NCBI GenBank assembly: GCA_009918225.1
Contig: RGEP01000065.1
Location: 1-8,730 of the forward strand
Direction of reading: 5' to 3'
DNA: 8,730 nucleotides
Source of the DNA: Betaproteobacteria bacterium
Lineage (GTDB): Bacteria; Pseudomonadota; Gammaproteobacteria; Burkholderiales; Burkholderiaceae_C
Made by a program: the position numbers and the translations under genes. Shown piece after piece: positions 1 through 6,101 of the stretch. The notes under the pieces are model-generated. The model was given only the letters and a program-made list of their open reading frames with translations, was not told the origin of the DNA and made no database searches. Position 1 is the first letter of the stretch, and each line of letters starts with the position of its first letter.

Positions 1-1513
1 GGACGACCCGGCCTTCAAGGGCAGCAAGCGCTTGGACGCGCAGGGCCGGCGTGAGCTGACCGCGGCGGATTACGTCTACAGCTACAAGCGTTTTGCCGAT
101 CCGGTGAACAAAAGCCCGGTGTGGGGCGGCATGCTCGACACGGGGTATGTGGGCCTGGAGGCGCTGCGCAAGAAGGCCCTGGAGAGCAAGAAGCCCTTTG
201 ACTACGAAACCGAAATCGAAGGCATCCGGGCGCTGGACCGCTACACGGTTCAGTTCAAGACCTACAAGCCGCGGCCCACCCTGATCGAGACCTTTGCCAC
301 CGGTGACCTGTTTGGCGCGGTGGCGCGCGAAGTGGTAGAGCACTACGGCGACAAGATCATGGCCCACCCCGTGGGCACGGGGCCTTTCAAGCTGGTGCAG
401 TGGCGCCGCTCCAGCTTCATTGCCTTGGAGCGCAACCCCCAGTACCGCGAAATCTTCTACGACTTCGAGCCCGCGGCCGACGACGCGGCTGGCCAAGCCC
501 TGTTGGCCCAGTTCAAAGGCCGCCGCCTTCCCATGGTGGACCGTGTGGAGGTCAGCATCATCGAAGAAATGCAGCCGCGTTGGTTGGCCTTTCTCAATGA
601 CCAGCTCGACTGGTTGACGGTGCCCGGTGAGTTCGTGAGCCAGGCCATGCCCAATGGGAAGTTGGCGCCCAACCTGGCCAAGCGCGGGATACAGGGGGCG
701 CGATCGCTGAACGCCGATTCGGCCTATCTGTACTTCAACATGGAAGACCCGGTGGTGGGCGGCTACACACCAGAGCGCGTGGCGCTGCGCCGAGCCCTGA
801 GCCTGGCCTTGGATGTTGACCGCGAGATACGCCTGATCCGCCGAGGCCAGGCCATTCCCGCGCAGTCGGCCTTGGTGCCCAACACAACGGGTTACGACCC
901 GCAGTACAAGAGCACCATGAGCGACTACGACCCGGCGCGTGCGAAAGCTTTGCTGGACTTGTACGGCTACCTGGACCGCAATGGCGACGGCTGGCGCGAA
1001 CAGCCCGATGGCAAGCCCCTGGTGCTGGAGATGGCCACGCAGCCTGACCAACTCTCGCGCCAGTTCAACGAACTGCACAAGCGCAACTTTGAGGCGGTGG
1101 GCATTCAGGTCCGCTTCAAGGTGGCCAAGTGGCCCGAGCAGCTCAAGGCCGCGCGGGCCGGCAAGCTGCAGATGTGGATCTTGGGCGGCTCGGCTGCCGC
1201 GCCTGACGGGCAGCAGTCGCTGGCCCGTTTCTACAGCCCCCAGTTTGGCGCGCAGAACTTTGCCCGCTTCAAGAACGCCGAGTTCGACCGCTTGTACGAG
1301 CGCATGGGCGAGATACCTGATGGGCCGGAGCGCGAGGCGCTGTTCTTGCAAGCGAAGAACATTGGAACGGCCTACATGCCCTACAAGTTCTTGGTGCACC
1401 GCATCTCCAGCGACCTCACCCAGCCGTGGCTCAAGGGCTTTCGGCGCACCCAGTTCTGGCAGGACTGGTGGCACCGGGTGGACATCGAGCCGCAGCTCCA
1501 GCGCGGCTCTTGA
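1..1513 (+). CDS. ABC transporter substrate-binding protein, family 5 (SBP_bac_5), 5'-truncated by window edge
   Basis: Periplasmic solute-binding protein of the peptide/nickel (DppA/OppA-like) class, which delivers ligand to an ABC importer. The reading frame is already open at base 2, ahead of a TTG at 32, and the residues before that TTG (AFKGSKR) match the downstream paralogue. The gene therefore starts left of the window, with roughly 125 residues including the signal peptide missing by comparison. Family features visible: LTAADYVYSYKRFADP (the usual place for the 'AeDVvyS..R..dP' motif), HPVGTGPFKL, WLAFLNDQLDW, GYTPERVALRRALSLALD, and DRNGDGWRE from about base 974. It ends at TGA 1511-1513, 16 bases before the next gene, a paralogue in the same orientation, so the two are probably co-transcribed. 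The ligand cannot be told from sequence; peptides, opines or other small solutes are all possible. Family call is firm; substrate unknown. Confidence 0.9.
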   Translation, partial: DDPAFKGSKRLDAQGRRELTAADYVYSYKRFADPVNKSPVWGGMLDTGYVGLEALRKKALESKKPFDYETEIEGIRALDRYTVQFKTYKPRPTLIETFATGDLFGAVAREVVEHYGDKIMAHPVGTGPFKLVQWRRSSFIALERNPQYREIFYDFEPAADDAAGQALLAQFKGRRLPMVDRVEVSIIEEMQPRWLAFLNDQLDWLTVPGEFVSQAMPNGKLAPNLAKRGIQGARSLNADSAYLYFNMEDPVVGGYTPERVALRRALSLALDVDREIRLIRRGQAIPAQSALVPNTTGYDPQYKSTMSDYDPARAKALLDLYGYLDRNGDGWREQPDGKPLVLEMATQPDQLSRQFNELHKRNFEAVGIQVRFKVAKWPEQLKAARAGKLQMWILGGSAAAPDGQQSLARFYSPQFGAQNFARFKNAEFDRLYERMGEIPDGPEREALFLQAKNIGTAYMPYKFLVHRISSDLTQPWLKGFRRTQFWQDWWHRVDIEPQLQRGS

Positions 1514-1529
1514 AGCCGCTTAAGCCTCG

Positions 1530-3398
1530 GTGAAGCGCCGCCGATTCATCGCGACCCCAGCCGCCCTGGCGGCCGTGTCCAAGCTGGTGGGTTCCGCCCG
1601 GCTGAGCGGCGTGGCCGGCGCCGCAGCCTCCTTGGGCTTGCTGGCCAACCCGGCAGCCGCGGGTGGCCAAAAGACGCTGCGCTACGCCTTTCCGGCGCCC
1701 GAGAGCACGTTCGACCCGCCTTCCACCAACAGCGACTTCTATTCGAGCACGCTGATTTCGCAGATCCTGGAAGCGCCCCTGACCTACGACTACCTGGCGC
1801 GGCCCGTGCGGCTGGTGGCCAACACGGCAGAGCACTTGCCCGAGATCAGCGCCGATGGGTTGACGATCACGCTGCGCATCCGCCCGGGCATTTACTTTGC
1901 GGACGATGTGGCCTTCAAGGGCAGCCCACGTGTGGACGCGCAGGGCCGGCGAGAGTTGACGGCGGAAGACTATGTCTACTCCATCAAGCGCTTCTTCGAC
2001 CCGCAGTACGCGTCCAGCGACCTGTACATCTTTGAGGGCGCGAAGATGCCGGGGCTGGCCGAATTGCGCGAACGTGCCCTGAAGACCCGCAAGCCCTTCG
2101 ACTACGACACGCCGGTGCCCGGGCTGCGGGCGCTGGACCGCTACACCTTTCGCATTCAACTGGGTGAGGCCGACCCGCGCTGGGTGTACAACTTGGCCAC
2201 ACCGGCGCTGACCGGCGCCGTGGCGCGTGAGGTGGTGGAGCACTATGGCAAGGACATCGGCGCGCACCCGGTGGGCACCGGGCCTTTTCGTTTGGCGAAC
2301 TGGCGCCGCGCTTCGCGCATTGAGTTGGTGAAGTCGGCCAGCTACCGACACCGGGTGTACGAGGGCACGCCCGCAGACGACCCGCAGGCCCAAGCCATTG
2401 CGCAGCGTCTGCAGGGCCGCGCCTTGCCCTGCGTGGACCGCATCGTGGTGGACGTGGTGGAAGAGGCCCAGCCGCGTTGGCTGACCTTCTTGCAGGGCGA
2501 GCTCGATTGGATGTTGGTCCCGCCGGCCTTCGTGCCCCTGGCGGTACCCGGTGGGCGCCTGGCCCCCTTCTTGCAAAAGAAGGGGGTGCGTTTGGAAACC
2601 GCGCAGACCGCGTCGATGTCCATGCACTACTTCTCGATGGAGGACCCAGTCGTGGGGGGCTACACGCCCGACCGCGTGGCCTTGCGCCGCGCGATCGCCT
2701 TGGCCTACAACGGGCCGGCGGACATTCGGCTGTTGCGCAATGGCATGGCCGTGCCGGCGCAGTCCACCCTGGCGCCGCACACCGTGGGCTATGACGCCGA
2801 GTACCGCAGCGACATGTCGGCTTATGACCCAACCCGGGCGCAGGCCTTGCTGGACGTTTACGGCTATGTAGACCGCGATGGCGACGGCTTTCGCGAGCTG
2901 CCCGATGGCAAGCCGCTGGTGTTGCGCATCGCCTCCTTGGCCACACAGGCCGACCGCGCCGCCAATGAATTGTGGAAGCGCTCGCTCAATGCGGTGGGCT
3001 TGCGGGTGGAGTTCGAGGTGTCCACCTGGCCCGAGCTGCTCAAGAAGACGCGCACCGGCGCGCTTCAGATTTGGGGCTACAGCTGGGCGGCCCAGTCGCC
3101 CGATGCGGGGTTCTTTCTCTCGATTGCCTATGGGCCGAACGGGGGCGACGCCAACGATGCGCGCTTCTCTTTGCCCGCCTTTGACCGCCTGTTTGAGCAG
3201 CAGCGGCGCTTGCCTGATGGACCACAGCGCCTGGACCTGATGCGCCAAGCCAAAGACCTGTTGGTGGCCTACATGCCCTACAAGGTGCACCGCCACGACC
3301 GGGCCGCTTGGCTGCAGCAGCCCTGGCTGCGCCATTTCTGGGTGCACCCCTTCATGCGGGACACCTGGCAGTATTTGGACACGGAGCGCGCCGCATGA
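1530..3398 (+). CDS. ABC transporter substrate-binding protein, family 5 (SBP_bac_5), complete
   Basis: Complete 622-residue paralogue of the gene just upstream. The GTG at 1530 is the only plausible upstream start, because an in-frame TAA lies at 1521-1523; there is no clear Shine-Dalgarno site. The N-terminus is a secretion signal: basic KRRRF at residues 2-6, an alanine-rich stretch, and an AxA-type site (NPAAA-GG) near residue 44. The RRxFI arrangement is Tat-like, but K18 and R24 interrupt the hydrophobic part. The mature protein begins with TLRYAFPAPESTFDPP, typical of the family, followed by LTAEDYVYSIKRFFDP (about 144-159), HPVGTGPFRL, WLTFLQGELDW, GYTPDRVALRRAIALAY and DRDGDGFRE (448-456). 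It is longer than DppA-type proteins (about 530), partly from the long leader and extra loops. Its stop overlaps the acetoacetyl-CoA synthetase start by four bases. Role: periplasmic ligand capture for an importer whose permeases are not in view. Ligand unknown. Confidence 0.93.
   Translation: MKRRRFIATPAALAAVSKLVGSARLSGVAGAAASLGLLANPAAAGGQKTLRYAFPAPESTFDPPSTNSDFYSSTLISQILEAPLTYDYLARPVRLVANTAEHLPEISADGLTITLRIRPGIYFADDVAFKGSPRVDAQGRRELTAEDYVYSIKRFFDPQYASSDLYIFEGAKMPGLAELRERALKTRKPFDYDTPVPGLRALDRYTFRIQLGEADPRWVYNLATPALTGAVAREVVEHYGKDIGAHPVGTGPFRLANWRRASRIELVKSASYRHRVYEGTPADDPQAQAIAQRLQGRALPCVDRIVVDVVEEAQPRWLTFLQGELDWMLVPPAFVPLAVPGGRLAPFLQKKGVRLETAQTASMSMHYFSMEDPVVGGYTPDRVALRRAIALAYNGPADIRLLRNGMAVPAQSTLAPHTVGYDAEYRSDMSAYDPTRAQALLDVYGYVDRDGDGFRELPDGKPLVLRIASLATQADRAANELWKRSLNAVGLRVEFEVSTWPELLKKTRTGALQIWGYSWAAQSPDAGFFLSIAYGPNGGDANDARFSLPAFDRLFEQQRRLPDGPQRLDLMRQAKDLLVAYMPYKVHRHDRAAWLQQPWLRHFWVHPFMRDTWQYLDTERAA
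3383..3386 (+). promoter_or_regulatory. Ribosome binding site (GGAG) for acetoacetyl-CoA synthetase
   Basis: GGAG lies eight bases before the ATG at 3395, inside the last codons of the upstream binding-protein gene. It is the clearest Shine-Dalgarno site in the window. It supports 3395 as the start rather than earlier in-frame codons such as the TTG at 3308, whose extra 29 residues would only be a translation of the overlapping gene in another frame. Confidence 0.65.
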
Positions 3399-5509
3399 GC
3401 AGCATCACAAGCAGCCTGATGGTCAACCGCTATCCCTCGCTGCCCACCCCGCAAATCTCAGCCTACGCCCAATGGCTGGCCACCCAGCGTGGCTTGTCCT
3501 TTCCCACCTATGAAGCCCTGTGGGAATGGTCGGTGACGGACCTGGATGGGTTCTGGCGTTCGATCTGGGACTACTTTGGCGTGCAGTCGGATACGCCCGT
3601 GCAGTCGGTGCTGCCCGAGCGCGGCATGCCAGGTGCGCAGTGGTTTCCAGGGGTGCGGCTGAACTTTGTGCGGCAGATGTGGCGGCACGGCCCAGAGTCC
3701 GACGCGGCAGGGCATCCCGCCATCGTGTTCACCGACGAGCTGAAGTTGGCACGGGGGCAGGTGCAGTCCATCAGCTGGCAGGAGCTGCGGCTTCAAGTGG
3801 CCGCCGTCGCCTTGCACCTGCGGGCTCAGGGCGTTCAGCCGGGCGACCGGGTGTGCGCGGTGCTGCCCAATGTGCCCCAAACCGCGGTCCTGTTTTTGGC
3901 TGCGGCCAGCCTGGGTGCGGTGTGGAGCTTGTGTTCGCCGGACATGGGACCGGTGGCCATCCTCGACCGCTTTCAGCAGATCGAGCCCAAGGTGCTGGTG
4001 ATGGCCAGGGGCTACCACTGGGGTGGGGTGTGGCACGACCGCAGCACGCTGGTGCAGCAGGTGCGCGCGGGCTTGCCCTCGCTGGAGCACCTGATGCTGT
4101 GGGGCCAGCCCCCCGACGGTGCTCAGCCAGACGCCGTGCCGGCGGTGGATTTGCAGGCGCTGTTGGATGGGTTCGAGGCGTGCTCCAACCGGGCTGAGCT
4201 GCAGGCCTTTGAACCCGCGCCGGTGCCCTTTGACCACCCGCTGTGGATCGTCTATTCCAGCGGCACCACCGGCTTGCCCAAGCCCATCGTGCACGGGCAT
4301 GGCGGCATTCTCTTGGAAATGCTCAAGGCGGGCGCGCTGCACAACAACCTCGGGCCTTCGGTGCGCACGGGGGATCGCTTTCATTGGTTTTCCAGCACCG
4401 GCTGGGTCATGTGGAATGCCTGCATCGGTGGACTCTTGGGCGGCACCACGGTGTGCATCTTTGACGGCAGCCCCAGTGGGCCTTCCAAGCACCCGGATTG
4501 GAGCGTTTTGTGGCGCTTTGCCTCGCTGACCGGGGTGACCTTCTTCGGTGCGGGGGCGGCCTACTTTGCGGGATGCCTGAAGGCCGGTGTGCAGCCGATG
4601 GCCGTGGCGGACCTGTCGCGCCTGCGCGGCATCGGCTCCACCGGGTCACCCCTGAGCGACGAGTGCTACGACTGGATCTGGGACCACCTGCCGCGCATCG
4701 ACGGGCAGCCGATTTGGATCAACCCCATCAGCGGCGGCACCGATTTCGCCGGCGCGTTTGTGGCGGGCAACATCACCCTGCCCGTGGTGCGTGGCCAGAT
4801 GCAGGTGCGTTGCCTGGGGGCGTCGATCGAGGCGTGGTCTGAAGACGCACAGCCCCTCATGGACGAGGTGGGCGAACTGGTGTGCACCCAAGCCATGCCC
4901 TCGATGCCCCTGAAGTTCTGGAACGACGAGGGCGATCGGCGATACCGGGAGTCGTATTTCGAGACCTACCCCGCAACCGCGCAACGCGGTGCGGTGTGGC
5001 GCCATGGGGATTGGATACGGCTGATCCCGCACCACCGTTGCGATGGCGTGCTCGAGTCGGTGGGCTCCATCATTTATGGACGCAGCGACGCCACCATCAA
5101 CCGCCATGGTGTGCGCATGGGAACGGCCGAGCTGTACCGCGCGGTGGAGGCGCTAGACGAAGTGCTGGACAGCCTGGTGGTGGACCTGGAGTACCTCGGA
5201 CGCGAGAGCTGGATGCCGCTGTTCGTGGTGTTGCGCGAAGGATTGGTGCTGGACGAGCCGCTGCAGCAGCGCCTGAGGCTGGCCATCCGACAAGCGCTGT
5301 CGGCCCGCCACGTGCCCAATGAGATCTTTCAGGTGCAGGCCATCCCGCGCACGCTATCGGGCAAGAAGATGGAGCTGCCCATCAAGAAGCTCTTGATGGG
5401 GGCAGCCCCTGAGGCCGTGATGAAGCGCGATGCCATCGCCCATGCAGACAGCATCGACTGGTTCATCGACCTGGCCCAGCGCCGAAGGGCGGCGGGATCG
5501 GCCGGCTGA
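3395..5509 (+). CDS. Acetoacetyl-CoA synthetase (acetoacetate--CoA ligase)
   Basis: Adenylate-forming (ANL superfamily) cytoplasmic enzyme that makes acetoacetyl-CoA from acetoacetate, ATP and CoA (EC 6.2.1.16), feeding polyhydroxyalkanoate turnover or acetyl-CoA formation. The start at 3395 gives 704 residues. Motifs in order: N-terminal FWRSIWDYFGV (53-63) and WFPGVRLNF (83-91); P-loop YSSGTTGLPKP (287-297); GSTGSPLS (414-421); SGGTDF (446-451), in place of the YWQTE-type motif of acetyl-CoA synthetases and typical of the acetoacetate enzymes; WRHGDW (535-540); hinge region YGRSDATINRHGVRMGTAELY (561-581); and PRTLSGKKME (651-660) with the likely catalytic lysine K657. Family members are usually about 650-660 residues, so this one is slightly long. 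The ATGA overlap with the upstream binding-protein gene implies translational coupling. The closest alternative is an acetyl- or propionyl-CoA synthetase, which the SGGTD and RMGTAELY signatures argue against. Confidence 0.95.
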   Translation: MSSITSSLMVNRYPSLPTPQISAYAQWLATQRGLSFPTYEALWEWSVTDLDGFWRSIWDYFGVQSDTPVQSVLPERGMPGAQWFPGVRLNFVRQMWRHGPESDAAGHPAIVFTDELKLARGQVQSISWQELRLQVAAVALHLRAQGVQPGDRVCAVLPNVPQTAVLFLAAASLGAVWSLCSPDMGPVAILDRFQQIEPKVLVMARGYHWGGVWHDRSTLVQQVRAGLPSLEHLMLWGQPPDGAQPDAVPAVDLQALLDGFEACSNRAELQAFEPAPVPFDHPLWIVYSSGTTGLPKPIVHGHGGILLEMLKAGALHNNLGPSVRTGDRFHWFSSTGWVMWNACIGGLLGGTTVCIFDGSPSGPSKHPDWSVLWRFASLTGVTFFGAGAAYFAGCLKAGVQPMAVADLSRLRGIGSTGSPLSDECYDWIWDHLPRIDGQPIWINPISGGTDFAGAFVAGNITLPVVRGQMQVRCLGASIEAWSEDAQPLMDEVGELVCTQAMPSMPLKFWNDEGDRRYRESYFETYPATAQRGAVWRHGDWIRLIPHHRCDGVLESVGSIIYGRSDATINRHGVRMGTAELYRAVEALDEVLDSLVVDLEYLGRESWMPLFVVLREGLVLDEPLQQRLRLAIRQALSARHVPNEIFQVQAIPRTLSGKKMELPIKKLLMGAAPEAVMKRDAIAHADSIDWFIDLAQRRRAAGSAG

Positions 5510-5540
5510 CCGGGCGCAACGATTCTTCACATGCGCGCGC

Positions 5541-5546
5541 GACAAT
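5541..5546 (+). promoter_or_regulatory. Possible -10 element upstream of the lipoprotein gene
   Basis: GACAAT, in the context gcgcGACAATg, matches four of six bases of the sigma-70 -10 consensus and lies 37 bases before the lipoprotein ATG. No convincing -35 hexamer sits 16-18 bases upstream; the nearby TTCACA at 5526-5531 is only nine bases away, too close to pair with it. This is a weak guess. The lipoprotein could instead be read through from the synthetase gene. Confidence 0.2.
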
Positions 5547-5583
5547 GCGTCAACGGATGTCCCACTTCAACCGTTCCCTATCC

Positions 5584-6087
5584 ATGAACACTCGACTTTT
5601 GCTCATTCCCGCACTGGCTCTGGCCAGCCTCCTCGGTGCTTGCGCCACCTCCAGCCCCGACGTGGTGCGCCGCGACGAAGCGCAGCGCCAATCGGTGGTG
5701 TACGACGCCGTCTTGTTGTCGATCCGTGAGGTGAAGATCGATGGCTCACAAAGCGGGGTGGGCGGCGTGGCGGGTGCCGTGGCCGGTGGCGTGGCCGCTT
5801 CCACGGTGGGCAAGGGCCGCGGCAGCGACGTGGCCGCCGTGCTGGGGGCGATCGCCGGTGCAGCGGTGGGCAATGCGGTGGAGCGCAGCGGCACCACCGA
5901 AGATGCCGAAGAACTGTTGCTGCAGTTCAGCAACGGCGAGCGCCGCACCATCGTGCAGGGCAAGGGACAAGACCAGCTGCGCCCGGGCGATGCGGTGATC
6001 GTCATCCAAACCGGCCAGCGCTTCCGCGTGGTGCGGGCGCCTGCCCGGGCCGCCACCGGTGCACCGGCGCCGGCCACGGGCCGCTGA
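5584..6087 (+). CDS. Glycine-zipper outer-membrane lipoprotein, SlyB / 17-kDa surface antigen type
   Basis: A 167-residue lipoprotein. The ATG at 5584 is chosen because it gives a compact type II signal peptide (NTRLLLIPALALASLLGAC) with lipobox L17-G18-A19-C20. In-frame ATGs at 5557 and an earlier start near 5545 would only add an N-terminal tail. No Shine-Dalgarno site is obvious. Alanine, not aspartate, follows the lipidated cysteine, which fits outer-membrane sorting. A soluble stretch (VVYDAVLLSIREVKIDG, 38-54) is followed by two glycine-zipper segments at about 58-76 and 84-98, the pattern of the Rick_17kDa_Anti / SlyB family. A C-terminal region follows with RPGDAVIVI (133-141) and an Ala/Pro/Gly-rich tail. 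SlyB-like proteins are tied to envelope integrity; a specific role here is not shown. It starts 74 bases after the synthetase gene and ends 11 bases from the convergent peptidase gene. Confidence 0.88.
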   Translation: MNTRLLLIPALALASLLGACATSSPDVVRRDEAQRQSVVYDAVLLSIREVKIDGSQSGVGGVAGAVAGGVAASTVGKGRGSDVAAVLGAIAGAAVGNAVERSGTTEDAEELLLQFSNGERRTIVQGKGQDQLRPGDAVIVIQTGQRFRVVRAPARAATGAPAPATGR

Positions 6088-6101
6088 TCAGGCGCCGATC
6101 A
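6085..6101. repeat. Short inverted repeat containing both convergent stop codons
   Basis: TGATC (6085-6089) and GATCA (6097-6101) are perfect complements separated by seven bases (AGGCGCC). The left arm contains the TGA stop of the lipoprotein gene and the right arm contains the stop of the M13 peptidase gene on the other strand. A five-base stem without a following T-run is too weak to call an intrinsic terminator. Part of the symmetry follows simply from two convergent genes both ending in TGA. Confidence 0.35.

Noticed and set aside
1431..3347. Very long open frame (638 codons) on the - strand antisense to the second binding protein
   Set aside because: The + strand gene is a clear family member. 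The antisense frame has no recognisable domain; it stays open because GC-rich coding strands avoid the codons TTA, CTA and TCA, whose complements are stops.
3308..3394. N-terminal extension of the synthetase from an upstream TTG
   Set aside because: It would overlap 90 bases of the binding-protein gene, has no ribosome site of its own, and is low-complexity Ala/Gly/His-rich. The ATG at 3395 has GGAG at the right spacing.
3458..4492. 344-codon - strand frame antisense to the acetoacetyl-CoA synthetase
   Set aside because: Same shadow effect; the synthetase motifs on the + strand are intact.
5502..5513. CCGG-CTGA-CCGG hairpin around the synthetase stop codon as a terminator
   Set aside because: Only a four-base stem with no T-run; too weak.
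5526..5546. TTCACA plus GACAAT as a full sigma-70 promoter
   Set aside because: The spacer is only nine bases, against the usual 16-18, so the two cannot act as a pair. Only the -10-like part was kept, at low confidence.
5552..5575. AACGG ... CCGTT inverted repeat upstream of the lipoprotein gene as an operator or leader hairpin
   Set aside because: Five-base arms with a 14-base loop are expected by chance at this GC level.
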